DNA of 32,648 nucleotides from an uncultured Clostridia bacterium (GTDB taxonomy: Bacteria; Bacillota; Clostridia; Oscillospirales; Acutalibacteraceae). The position numbers and the translations under genes are program-made. This document shows positions 7,549-15,403 of this stretch, piece after piece. The stretch's first letter is position 1, and every line of letters begins with the position of its first letter. Location: contig CAMOVW010000008.1 of NCBI GenBank assembly GCA_946627725.1, positions 1-32,648 of the forward strand, read 5' to 3'. The notes under the pieces are model-generated. The model was not told the DNA's origin, made no database searches, and was given only the letters and a program-made list of their open reading frames with translations.

Positions 7549-8403
7549 ATGGTATATCAGGCCTTGATCGAATACAAAGGCGAGCAGGCTATTGTTGACC
7601 TGCCCGACAACAAATACGTTTTGGGAAGAACGCTGAAAGAACTTGGCTGTCCCCCGAGAATCCCGCTGTATCTTAGGGATGAGGAAGACGAGGATCTGCA
7701 CATTAAACTGATCTCCGGAAATGATATCGGCGGTAAACTGAGTTTGCTCTTTCATGAAACAGACACGCTGCTCACGGCCAACGCCGTCGCCGCCACGCTG
7801 GAAAAGACGTATCCTGCGGTGAAAGCAGAACTGGAAACCGCAATCATGGATCAGAAGTACGAATCCATTTCGGACCTGTACAGGGACCGCGCTGAAAAGC
7901 TGCACAGCTACGGCAGTGTGCGTGAAACACTGTATTTCCCTCTGACCGCGTCACTTGACATGCATGAGGAAGACGGAGAGATGTATGACGTTGGCAATTC
8001 CATGATCGCCGCGCATGCTTCCGAGATTCAAGAGGCGCTCGAACTGGAGCAGGCGCCCGAGTACGGCGATATGGCGGACTATTACGACGAGATCCCTTCC
8101 GCAAAAGCCAAGCTGGTTTCGGCATACTGGGATGTAGAGGAACACGACGGACAGCTCTACGGCAAGGTGGATCTCTATCTGACCACGCCGCTCACACCGG
8201 AAGAAAAAGAAAGCGTCACTGATTGGGTCACGGGACAGAACAGCGACGGGCTCGGCGAAGGATTTGAGCAGCGGTCGATAGAGACCGAAGACGGCGATCT
8301 GTACGTGTCCATGTACAACGGTCCTGATTACTGGATCTGCGACGCGGAAGAATTTGAGGACCGTATTTCGCAATCCCACGGCCCTGCGATGGGAGGGATG
8401 TAA
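7549..8403 (+). CDS. hypothetical element-associated protein
   Basis: This is a 284-residue soluble acidic protein. It begins MVYQALIEYKGEQAIVDLP and later carries SDWVTGQNSDGLGEGFEQ-like text (exactly TDWVTGQNSDGLGEGFEQ) near residues 224-241, a block I recognise as recurring in accessory proteins of clostridial elements but cannot assign. No catalytic motif stands out. It ends in MGGM with an embedded ribosome site (ATGGGAGGGATGTA at 8389-8402), and the next ATG is at 8406. Confidence 0.65.
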   Translation: MVYQALIEYKGEQAIVDLPDNKYVLGRTLKELGCPPRIPLYLRDEEDEDLHIKLISGNDIGGKLSLLFHETDTLLTANAVAATLEKTYPAVKAELETAIMDQKYESISDLYRDRAEKLHSYGSVRETLYFPLTASLDMHEEDGEMYDVGNSMIAAHASEIQEALELEQAPEYGDMADYYDEIPSAKAKLVSAYWDVEEHDGQLYGKVDLYLTTPLTPEEKESVTDWVTGQNSDGLGEGFEQRSIETEDGDLYVSMYNGPDYWICDAEEFEDRISQSHGPAMGGM

Positions 8404-8405
8404 TC

Positions 8406-9080
8406 ATGCGCGTAAAGGTTTATCAAATCGACCATGATCGAGACGCAAGCCATGTAAAATTCATGTCGCTGGACTATACAGGAGAACACGGCGGCGTGGA
8501 TCCGGACATATATAACGAGGTCCTGAACGCCGACATGGACGTTTCCAACCTCGAGGACGTTTTCGCACAACTGAATACGAGCCAACACCCTTTGCTCCGC
8601 GGACATTCGCTTTCCGTCTCCGACGTGGTCGTGAATGAAAACGGGGCATTTTTCTGCGATTCGTTCGGATTCCAGCATATCGATTTTGACGAGTCGCAGA
8701 CGCATAAGCCGGATAACCTGATGCGGGTTCTCTACGTGGAACCGCACAGGTCTCCATATGAAACCGAAATTCCGCATGACCTCAAAGGCATGCAGCAGGC
8801 CGTTGGCGGTCTGATCGAACCCGTCTATCTGGATGAAAATGTTGTGATCGTCGGGAACGAAGAGGCAAAGCTGGAGGGGCTGGACGGAAATCGCAGGCTG
8901 GAGAACGGAACCATCATGGCAGGCTCCTTTTTCATCTGCGGCGACGCCGGTGAGGAATTCCGGTCATTAACGGATGAGGAGGTGGTGAAATATATGGATC
9001 AGTTCCGTGAACCGGAGGATATCTCTCCGGAGGAAGTGGAAGCCGATATGGGCTTCTCCATATATGGATTCATGATGTAA
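8406..9080 (+). CDS. YodL-DUF3846 fusion protein
   Basis: This is a 224-residue protein with two recognisable parts. Residues 1-95 resemble the YodL domain (KVYQIDHDRDASHVKFMSLD, then HPLLRGHSLSVSDVVV and FGFQHIDF). Residues 106-200 match DUF3846, which is often encoded alone; MRVLYVEPHRSPYETEI here would be its own N-terminus, followed by LKGMQQAVGGLIEPVYL and AGSFFICG. Both domains are common in Clostridia mobile elements and are of unknown function, sometimes next to antirestriction genes. The C-terminal helix ends in YGFMM. Confidence 0.8.
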   Translation: MRVKVYQIDHDRDASHVKFMSLDYTGEHGGVDPDIYNEVLNADMDVSNLEDVFAQLNTSQHPLLRGHSLSVSDVVVNENGAFFCDSFGFQHIDFDESQTHKPDNLMRVLYVEPHRSPYETEIPHDLKGMQQAVGGLIEPVYLDENVVIVGNEEAKLEGLDGNRRLENGTIMAGSFFICGDAGEEFRSLTDEEVVKYMDQFREPEDISPEEVEADMGFSIYGFMM

Positions 9081-9101
9081 CTTGAAAGGAGGCGAACCAT
9101 C

Positions 9102-9467
9102 ATGGCCAATAGCAAAGCCGGTAAAACCGCACCGGAAAAGGAACGCACCACGCCGTCGATCTCCGCACGGATCGAGCATACCTACGACATCCCGGACAGC
9201 AAGCTGCTGGCGCGCGCCAGCGTCACCGTCGGCGGTACCTTTGCCGTACACGGACTTAGGATCTATGATTCCGATAAAGGTCCTTGGGTGCAGATGCCCC
9301 AGCAGTCGTATGAAAAGAACGGGAAAAAAGAATACTCTGACATTTTCCACGCCGTGACCGCCGATGGCAGAAACGCCATCCAGAGCGCTGTCCTGCAGGC
9401 GTATGAGCAGAAAATGTCGCAGACCGAAACGCCGGTCGAATCCGAAGCCCTCTCGCAGCAGATGTGA
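9102..9467 (+). CDS. SpoVG-like protein
   Basis: This 121-residue protein follows AAAGGAGG. The core after residue 20 resembles SpoVG: ARASVTVGGTFAVHGLRIYD, then the signature WVQMPQQSYEKNGKKEY and DIFHAVTADGRNAIQSAVLQ. Chromosomal SpoVG is an RNA- or DNA-binding regulator of about 95 residues; this one carries a basic 20-residue N-terminal extension and a Ser/Gln-rich tail. It is the last gene of the accessory cluster and directly precedes the pilus genes, so it may regulate them. That is inference. Confidence 0.75.
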   Translation: MANSKAGKTAPEKERTTPSISARIEHTYDIPDSKLLARASVTVGGTFAVHGLRIYDSDKGPWVQMPQQSYEKNGKKEYSDIFHAVTADGRNAIQSAVLQAYEQKMSQTETPVESEALSQQM

Positions 9468-9521
9468 GCGGGCTTCCATTTTTCAGCAAAACATATTAAA
9501 GAAAGGTAAGGTATTTTCCCT

Positions 9522-9785
9522 ATGCTGAATTTCATCAAAAAAGCAGCCAACAAGATCAAGAAAGCGGCCGAAACCGTCATCGAAAAGGTAAACGCCGCTG
9601 CTATCACCGCAAAAGTCGCCATCGAGAACCCCGTCGCCGAAGGTTATGTGGATTCCGGTGTCAAAATCCTGATCGCCGTCGTGCTGGGCGCCCTGCTCCT
9701 CGCGGGCCTCTACGCGCTCTTTAATTCCACGATCATGCCCACGGTCACCCAAAAAGAGCAGGGGCTCTTTAACTATAACGGCTGA
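9522..9785 (+). CDS. pilin-like small membrane protein (DUF6133-like), copy 1
   Basis: This is an 87-residue protein. It has a basic, helical leader of about 38 residues (FIKKAANKIKKAAETVIEKV), then AEGYVDSG, then one hydrophobic helix (VKILIAVVLGALLLAGLYAL) and a short tail ending GLFNYNG. The layout of basic leader, Gly-ending motif, hydrophobic helix and small tail is that of Flp/type IV-like prepilins, and a prepilin peptidase is encoded just downstream. I recall this family as DUF6133. It is almost identical to the next gene product after the AEG motif. It is probably the major pilus subunit. Confidence 0.72.
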   Translation: MLNFIKKAANKIKKAAETVIEKVNAAAITAKVAIENPVAEGYVDSGVKILIAVVLGALLLAGLYALFNSTIMPTVTQKEQGLFNYNG

Positions 9786-10087
9786 GAATAAAGAAAGAGA
9801 GGTACACGAATATGTTTAAGAAGATCAAAAACTTTATCCGTTCCGCGAAGAACCGCATCGAAAACGCAGCCGCGAACGTCGTCGACAAGGCAGTCCGTAA
9901 GTATTTCGAGGCAAGAACCCTGCTTGTTGCGCCCACCGCCGAAGGCTATGTAGACAGCGGCGTCAAAATCCTGATCGCCGTCGTCATCGGGGCTTTGCTT
10001 CTGGCGGGTCTCTACGCGCTCTTCAATAACACGATCATGCCCACGGTCACCCAAAAAGTGCAGGGTCTGTTTAACTACAACGGCTGA
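9636..10087 (+). repeat. duplicated pilin core (two 150-bp copies)
   Basis: Bases 9636-9785 and 9938-10087 encode the same 49-residue segment and stop codon, with three amino-acid changes and several silent ones. The upstream leader-coding parts are not similar, so either only the mature part was duplicated or the leaders diverged freely. Confidence 0.8.
9812..10087 (+). CDS. pilin-like small membrane protein (DUF6133-like), copy 2
   Basis: This is a 91-residue paralogue of the preceding protein. The last 49 residues (from AEGYVDSG) differ at only three positions (L/I, S/N, E/V), whereas the basic leaders have little in common. That pattern fits leader removal by prepilin peptidase near the EGYVD motif, leaving nearly identical mature subunits. 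It has its own GAAAGAGAGG ribosome site. A strong hairpin follows at 10106-10133. Confidence 0.72.
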   Translation: MFKKIKNFIRSAKNRIENAAANVVDKAVRKYFEARTLLVAPTAEGYVDSGVKILIAVVIGALLLAGLYALFNNTIMPTVTQKVQGLFNYNG

Positions 10088-10105
10088 TAATCTGCAGCCC
10101 TGACC

Positions 10106-10133
10106 CGCGGCGGGAGATCTTTCTCCCGCCGTG
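10106..10133 (+). terminator. strong hairpin between pilin genes and pilus-assembly genes
   Basis: A 10-bp perfect stem CGGCGGGAGA/TCTCCCGCCG (10108-10117 with 10122-10131) has a TCTT loop and can extend by a G-T and a C-G pair. There is no real T run after it. A partial terminator or a 3'-protecting hairpin that raises pilin mRNA over the assembly genes is the likely role. Confidence 0.6.
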
Positions 10134-10159
10134 ATTTCAACCATGAAGGAGATGTTTGA

Positions 10160-10798
10160 ATGAATATGATTCTGCCGAAGGGCGCTTCCGTCATACTGTT
10201 TCAGAATGTGCCATACGCGGGAAGCCTGTGCTGCCTTTTTCTTGGCGTTATCGCAGGTTGTGTTCTTGCAGAGAAAAGCTATGAAAAGTTCGGCGGCAAC
10301 CGGAATAAAGTCCTGGCCGCCTTTATTTCGATCCCCGTTGTTACCGCTGTTCTGCTGGCGCTTCGTTTCGGCGACAGTTTTTCCGCCGTCAAGGGCATGA
10401 TCCTTACGTTTCTGTTTCTCTACGCTTCATACAGCGATATCCGAACCCGGGAATGCGGCGATCTCCTTCATGTTTATATACTGATCACCGCGTTGATCGG
10501 CGTGCAGCTGAATGAGATCCCCTCCATGCTGATCGCCGGGGCTTTTGTATTCGTTATTATGATCAGCACGTCCGTCCTTTTTCAGGGTCGGATCGGCGGC
10601 GCGGATATCAAGTTCTCCGCCGCATGCGCGTTTTTGCTCGGGATACCGAAAAGCCTCTGCGGCGTGATTGTCGGGATGATTCTGGCGATCGCCGTCAACG
10701 CTGTGATCAGCGCAGTCAAGCGCAGAAACAACAAGGAGCATGGCTTTCCCATGCTTCCGTATCTTGCCGCGGGATTTCTCGCGGCATATTTTATCTAA
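10160..10798 (+). CDS. A24-family prepilin peptidase (TadV/CpaA-like)
   Basis: This is a 212-residue integral membrane aspartic protease. The two catalytic aspartates are present: D93 in YSDIRTRE and D149 in GGADIKF. The C-terminal FPMLPYLAAG segment is also typical. It lacks the N-terminal methyltransferase domain of PilD, as do TadV/CpaA enzymes. It should cleave the leaders of the pilin-like proteins encoded at 9522, 9812, 15404 and perhaps 15823. It lies first in a tightly packed assembly operon. Confidence 0.9.
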   Translation: MNMILPKGASVILFQNVPYAGSLCCLFLGVIAGCVLAEKSYEKFGGNRNKVLAAFISIPVVTAVLLALRFGDSFSAVKGMILTFLFLYASYSDIRTRECGDLLHVYILITALIGVQLNEIPSMLIAGAFVFVIMISTSVLFQGRIGGADIKFSAACAFLLGIPKSLCGVIVGMILAIAVNAVISAVKRRNNKEHGFPMLPYLAAGFLAAYFI

Positions 10799-10810
10799 GG
10801 GAGGATTCCA

Positions 10811-11557
10811 ATGAAAAATAGAACCATAATCGGAATCATCTGTATGATCGCGGCAGTCGCGATCACCTTTGCGGCGGGACCGCTCGTCAACCGCATGACC
10901 GCCGATACCACCGCTGTGCTTCGGCTTAAGGAAGACGTTAACCAGGGCGCGCAGCTCACCGAGGACCATCTGGAAGAAGTCAAGGTCAATACGGCCGCGC
11001 TTCCTGCGGGCGTTCTGACGGACGCTGCCCAGATTGTCGGTAAATACGCTGTGTCGAACCTGTATGCCGGGGACTGTCTGACGGAGGATAAGATCTCCGA
11101 CAACGCCGATTCCGCAGAGGATATCTTTGCCAGTCTGGACGGGAACAAAATCGCAGTCAGCGTACCGATCCCGACCTTCGCCGCGGGTCTTTCCGGAAAA
11201 CTGCAGAACGGCGATATCATCAGCCTGATATTTGTCGATAAAGACGGGAACGAATCGGTCATTCCGCCGGAACTGCAGTACGTCAAGGTCATCACCGCGA
11301 CAACGGCCGGCGGTATCGACAAGGAAGATATCATCAAAAATGAGGACGGCAGCTTTGAGATCCCGTCCACCGTTACGGTACTCGTAAACAGCGAGCAGGC
11401 GCTTTTGCTTGCCAAATATGAAGCGGAAGGAAAGATTCAGGCAGCTCTGGTTTTCCGCGGCGAAAAGGAAAAAGCGGACGAATTCCTTGCAAAACAGGAT
11501 TCGCTGTTCGCTTCGCCCGCACAGCCGCAGAAGGACGGAGGTGGGGACAATGGCTAA
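10811..11557 (+). CDS. cpaB: Flp pilus assembly protein CpaB/RcpC (SAF domain)
   Basis: This is a 248-residue protein with an N-terminal membrane anchor (IIGIICMIAAVAITFAAGPL). A SAF-type segment follows, with VLRLKEDVNQGAQLTEDHLE, then LPAGVLTDAAQIVGKYA, then LYAGDCLTEDKI. The downstream beta-rich part (KIAVSVPIPTFAAGLSGKL, NGDIISLIFVDKDG) matches the usual CpaB core. CpaB helps stabilise Tad pilus assembly at the membrane. The GGGAGGA site lies 5-6 bases before the ATG, and the 3' end overlaps the next gene by 8 bases. Confidence 0.82.
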   Translation: MKNRTIIGIICMIAAVAITFAAGPLVNRMTADTTAVLRLKEDVNQGAQLTEDHLEEVKVNTAALPAGVLTDAAQIVGKYAVSNLYAGDCLTEDKISDNADSAEDIFASLDGNKIAVSVPIPTFAAGLSGKLQNGDIISLIFVDKDGNESVIPPELQYVKVITATTAGGIDKEDIIKNEDGSFEIPSTVTVLVNSEQALLLAKYEAEGKIQAALVFRGEKEKADEFLAKQDSLFASPAQPQKDGGGDNG

Positions 11558-12269
11558 GCTCATCGCAATTACGGGCTCTCCCGATTCAGGAAAAACCGTC
11601 AACGGGATCAAGCTGGCGCAGGAAATCTATGACCTGACAAAACGTCGGGTTATTTTTATCTGCCCCGATCTTACGGTGCCGGTGATGGGATACCTATTTC
11701 CCCACTGCAGAGATGACGATCTTCAATCTCTCGGCATGGCGCTGGATCACACGGACATCTACAAGGAAGACGTGCTGCGCCGGATCGTGACAGTCAAAAC
11801 CATGATGGATTTCGGCTATCTTGGCTTTAAGGCCGGCGAAAATAAATACACCTATCCCCGCCCGACGGAGGATAAGGTACTGCAGCTGATTTCCGTACTG
11901 CTGCAAATCGCCGAGTATGTGATCGCCGATTGCGACAGCGATACGACGGAGCTGATCTCCGCCGTACTTCGCTCCGACGCCTCCTCGACGATCCGTTTTG
12001 CAACGCCGGACGTTAAGAGTATGGCTTACTTTGCTTCCAACGACAACCCCGGAGAGCAGACCGCGACGCGCCTGACGGTACTGAACGCGAAGGACAAAGA
12101 CGTTTTCCTGCCGATTGAGGAAGTCAAAGCCCATTTCGGCGACGTCCGTTTTGTGCTGCCGTACTGCGAGGAACTGAAAAAACAGGCGTACTGCGGCACA
12201 CTCTCCGAGCCGCTGCCGGACAAAAAATACAGAGGGCTCCTGAACGATATTGCAAAGGCGGTGATCTGA
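11550..12269 (+). CDS. TadZ/CpaE-like P-loop ATPase
   Basis: The ATG at 11550 follows GGAGGTGGGG and gives 239 residues; upstream in-frame codons overlap cpaB without a ribosome site. The Walker A motif GSPDSGKT is at residues 9-16. IAEYVIADCDSD near the middle is the Walker B-like strand. Position between cpaB and tadA and the MinD/ParA-like fold fit TadZ/CpaE, which localises the Tad machine at the membrane. No receiver-like N-terminal domain is present, unlike full-length CpaE, so this is a minimal form. Confidence 0.72.
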   Translation: MAKLIAITGSPDSGKTVNGIKLAQEIYDLTKRRVIFICPDLTVPVMGYLFPHCRDDDLQSLGMALDHTDIYKEDVLRRIVTVKTMMDFGYLGFKAGENKYTYPRPTEDKVLQLISVLLQIAEYVIADCDSDTTELISAVLRSDASSTIRFATPDVKSMAYFASNDNPGEQTATRLTVLNAKDKDVFLPIEEVKAHFGDVRFVLPYCEELKKQAYCGTLSEPLPDKKYRGLLNDIAKAVI

Positions 12270-13582
12270 TGGCGTATTCCTCCGCCTTTATCTATGTGCT
12301 GCAGTCCGCGCAGAAGTACATCTCCGAACGGTATGCCGCGTCCCTTGCGGATGAAGACAAGTACGAACAGCTTCGGACGTATATCGACAAATACCTGTAT
12401 GACAGCGCTTCCCAGGTAGAAGGGATGACCTTCAAGGAGTTGTCCGACGCGCTGTATACGGAGATGGCGGAATACTCGGTATTGACGAAATACCTCGGCA
12501 GGGACGAGATCGAAGAGATCAACATCAACGGCTGGGACGATATCGCCATCACATATACGGACGGCAGGATCGAGAAATCGCCTGAGCATTTCTATGCGCC
12601 GCAGCACGCCATCGACGTTGTCAAACGTCTTCTGCATCATTCGGGGATGATTATTGATAACGCTACGCCGACCGCACAGGGACATCTGCCCGGCAATACC
12701 CGTATCACAGCGCTCAAGGAACCCATCGTGGATGAAGACAGAGGGATCTCCGTCTCCATCCGACTGCTGCACCCCTCCCGTGTCAACCGGGAACAGCTGA
12801 TCTGGGGCGGCAACGCCACGCAGAAGATGATCGACTTTCTCTGTATGTGTTTGCGTTACGGCGTCTCTTTCGTGGTCGCCGGTGCGACGTCCAGCGGTAA
12901 AACCACACTGCTGAACGCCTTGCTTACAAGCATTCCGGACAATAAACGTATTTTTACCATTGAATCCGGCTCCCGCGAGCTATCTCTTGTCAGAAGCAGA
13001 GACGGGGTCGTAACAAACAACGTGGTCCACACGCTGTCACGCCCCAGTGATAACCCTGCTTATGACATCTCACAGGAAGACCTCGTTGTTGCGTCGCTTC
13101 GTTTTAACCCGGATATTGTGGTGGTCGGCGAGATGCGCGATACGGAAGCGTACTCTGCCGTAGAAGCGTCCCTGACCGGACACACCGTGGTTTCCACGAT
13201 CCACGCTTCCGCAGCAGACGCCGCGCACATGCGTCTGGCGCTGTTGTGTCAGAAACGGTTTCCCATCGACTTCAACACCTCGCTGGTACAGGCCGGTCAG
13301 GCGTTTCCTCTGGTGATTTATTCACATAAACTGGAGGATAATTCCCGAAAGATCATGGATATCTCCGAGTGCGTGATCACGCCCAACGGCGACCGGGAAT
13401 ACCATACGCTGTTCCGCTACAAAATCACGCGGAATGAGCTGCGCGGAGACAAATTCCAGATCGAAGGCCACTTCGAGCAGCCCGAACTGATGAGCGAAAA
13501 TCTGAAGCAGAAGCTTACACAGTTCGGAGCGCCGCAGTCCATGCTGAACCGGTTTTTACAGAAAGGAGCTGATTATTTATGA
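12269..13582 (+). CDS. tadA: TadA/CpaF-family pilus assembly ATPase
   Basis: This is a 437-residue type II/IV secretion ATPase. The N-terminal domain carries YLGRDEIEEININGWDDI. Walker A GATSSGKT is at residues 205-212. The Asp-box/Walker B region NPDIVVVGEMRDTEAY is near residues 281-296 and is followed by LTGHTVVSTIHA. It powers both polymerisation and retraction in Tad systems. The ATG shares one base with the upstream TGA. VirB11 of conjugation systems is related, but the neighbours tadB, tadC and prepilin peptidase make TadA the better call. Confidence 0.93.
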   Translation: MAYSSAFIYVLQSAQKYISERYAASLADEDKYEQLRTYIDKYLYDSASQVEGMTFKELSDALYTEMAEYSVLTKYLGRDEIEEININGWDDIAITYTDGRIEKSPEHFYAPQHAIDVVKRLLHHSGMIIDNATPTAQGHLPGNTRITALKEPIVDEDRGISVSIRLLHPSRVNREQLIWGGNATQKMIDFLCMCLRYGVSFVVAGATSSGKTTLLNALLTSIPDNKRIFTIESGSRELSLVRSRDGVVTNNVVHTLSRPSDNPAYDISQEDLVVASLRFNPDIVVVGEMRDTEAYSAVEASLTGHTVVSTIHASAADAAHMRLALLCQKRFPIDFNTSLVQAGQAFPLVIYSHKLEDNSRKIMDISECVITPNGDREYHTLFRYKITRNELRGDKFQIEGHFEQPELMSENLKQKLTQFGAPQSMLNRFLQKGADYL

Positions 13583-14502
13583 TAATCTCTCTTATCAGTT
13601 CCGTGCTTCTGGTGATTGCCATCGCCTGTCTGTTCGGACTGACGCCCGTACAGATCGCGGACGATCTGCTGAACGTGATCTCACCCAAAGACTCTCTGCG
13701 GGACGAGGTGCGTAACATCCGTGGAAACAGGAAAAAACACGGCGTGTTCACCGTCCTGATGAACATGAAAAACGCGCTGGCTGTTTCCGGCAAAGCGAAG
13801 CAGTTTGCCCTGGTCTTCACCCTGTCGCTGGTACTGTTTGCTGTCGGCGCCGTGCTGGCTGTTCTGATCGGGAATCCCTTCCTGCTGCCCGCATTTTCCG
13901 TCGCCTTTGCCCTGCTGCCGTTTTTCTATACGGCCAACACCCTTTCGGTTTACGACAGAAAGACCAAAGAAGAACTGGAAACGGCGCTGTCCATCGTGAC
14001 CACGTCATATATCCGCTCCGACGATATCCTTGCGGCGGTCCGTGAAAACCTCGGCTACATCAAATCCCCCCTGAAAGAAGTCTTCATGGCTTTTGAGGGC
14101 GACGCGACGGCTGTTTCCTCGAGCGTCAAACAGGCTTTGTTCAACCTGCGGGAGCGTCTCGACAATGAAATATTCCGGGAATGGTGCGACACGGTCATCC
14201 AATGTCAGGACGACCGGACGCTGAAGGACACGCTGCTGCCCATTGTCGGCAAGCTGACAGATGTGCGCATCGTCAACAACGAGCTGAAAACGATGCTGGC
14301 GTCCGCCCGGAACGAATACTGGATGATGGTGGCGCTGGTGGTCGGCAACATCCCCTTATTGTACTTCCTGAATAAGGACTGGTACCATACGCTGATGGCG
14401 ACAACCCCGGGTAAGATCGTGCTCGGCGTCTGCGGCGTCGTGATTCTCATAACCGCCATGTTTATGATGAAATTCACAAAGCCCGTGGAATACAAACGAT
14501 GA
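13579..14502 (+). CDS. tadB: TadB-like pilus platform protein (T2SSF)
   Basis: This is a 307-residue membrane protein overlapping tadA by 4 bases (ATGA). It has an N-terminal helix, a central pair (FALVFTLSLVLFAVGAVLAV and FLLPAFSVAFALLPFFYT), a cytoplasmic helical domain with the T2SSF pattern around residues 125-255 (ELETALSIVTTSYIRSDDIL), and C-terminal helices before FTKPVEYKR. It forms part of the inner-membrane platform with TadC. Confidence 0.8.
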   Translation: MIISLISSVLLVIAIACLFGLTPVQIADDLLNVISPKDSLRDEVRNIRGNRKKHGVFTVLMNMKNALAVSGKAKQFALVFTLSLVLFAVGAVLAVLIGNPFLLPAFSVAFALLPFFYTANTLSVYDRKTKEELETALSIVTTSYIRSDDILAAVRENLGYIKSPLKEVFMAFEGDATAVSSSVKQALFNLRERLDNEIFREWCDTVIQCQDDRTLKDTLLPIVGKLTDVRIVNNELKTMLASARNEYWMMVALVVGNIPLLYFLNKDWYHTLMATTPGKIVLGVCGVVILITAMFMMKFTKPVEYKR

Positions 14503-14515
14503 GGGAGGGAAAGAT

Positions 14516-15388
14516 ATGATATTTCAGGTTATCATCGGCATGACGTTTGCCGTAGGCGTGTATTTTTTGCTCGCCAATCGGTTCCGTCTGCCGTATTACA
14601 AAACCTCCAAGGCGATCGTAAGTCTTTCAAAGCGGCAGAAAGAAAAGACGTCCGGGCTGGACGTCTGGCTGAAGGGTATTTCTTCATGGATTGCGAAGCA
14701 TCTGAGAATCAACGATTTTAAGCGTGAACAGCTTCTTGCGGATCTGCAGACTGCGCAGATGAACATCTCTCCGGAGGAATACAAGGCAAACGCGATCGTT
14801 AAAGCGCTGCTGGTCGGCGTTTTTGCTGTTCCCACACTGTTTCTGTTTCCGCTGCTGAGCCCTGTCATTCTGTTTCTCGCGGTATTTTTGTATATCCGAG
14901 AAAACAAAGCGGTCACGCGGAGGATCCGCGCAAAGCGTGACAGAATCGAATTCGAGCTTCCCCGGCTGGTCTTCACCATAGAGAAAACGCTCAAGCACAA
15001 CCGTGACGTTCTGTACATGCTCGAGAGCTATGCGGAAAACGCCGGCGTCGAAATGAAGAATGAGCTTAAAATCACCGCGGCGGATATGCGGTCCGGCAAC
15101 TATGAGGCGGCGATCACAAGACTGGAAACCCGTGTGGGTTCCTCCATGATGTCCGACGTCTGCCGCGGCCTGATCGGTATTCTGCGCGGCGACGATACCG
15201 CCGTATACTGGTCTTCTCTGGCGATCAAATTCAATGACGTACAGCGGCAGCAGCTCCGGCTGGAAGCACAGAAGGTGCCGAAAAAAGTCAAACGCTTATC
15301 CATGTGCCTGCTGATTTGTTTCATGCTGATCTATGTGGTGGTGATTCTGGAACAGATCGTCACATCCATGGGAATCCTCTTTCAGTAA
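14516..15388 (+). CDS. tadC: TadC-like pilus platform protein (T2SSF)
   Basis: This is a 290-residue protein preceded by GAGGGAGGG. Membrane helices are visible at residues 2-20, about 100-128 and 265-285. The cytoplasmic T2SSF part contains FELPRLVFTIEKTLKHNRDV and a Gly-rich segment around VGSSMMSDVCRGLIGILRGD. Paired F-type proteins are diagnostic of Tad loci. Confidence 0.82.
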   Translation: MIFQVIIGMTFAVGVYFLLANRFRLPYYKTSKAIVSLSKRQKEKTSGLDVWLKGISSWIAKHLRINDFKREQLLADLQTAQMNISPEEYKANAIVKALLVGVFAVPTLFLFPLLSPVILFLAVFLYIRENKAVTRRIRAKRDRIEFELPRLVFTIEKTLKHNRDVLYMLESYAENAGVEMKNELKITAADMRSGNYEAAITRLETRVGSSMMSDVCRGLIGILRGDDTAVYWSSLAIKFNDVQRQQLRLEAQKVPKKVKRLSMCLLICFMLIYVVVILEQIVTSMGILFQ

Positions 15389-15403
15389 TCAGGAGGAACA
15401 AGT

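Larger units (their letters stand above)
926..8402 (+). promoter_or_regulatory. three near-identical stop-overlapping ribosome-binding sites
   Basis: The 14-base string ATGGGAGGAATGTA occurs at 926-939 and 7532-7545, and with one change (A to G) at 8389-8402. In each case it encodes the C-terminal MGGM of one gene and supplies GGGAGG(A/G) for a start codon just after the stop. Only these three short sites are meant, not the span between. Confidence 0.75.

Noticed and set aside
10427-11611. 394-codon open frame on the minus strand
   Set aside because: It lies antisense to the prepilin peptidase and cpaB genes, has Arg/Asp-rich low-complexity content, no ribosome site and no recognisable domain.
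12269-13582. TadA as VirB11 of the conjugation system
   Set aside because: It is embedded between TadZ-like and TadB genes with a prepilin peptidase upstream; Gram-positive conjugation systems normally lack VirB11.
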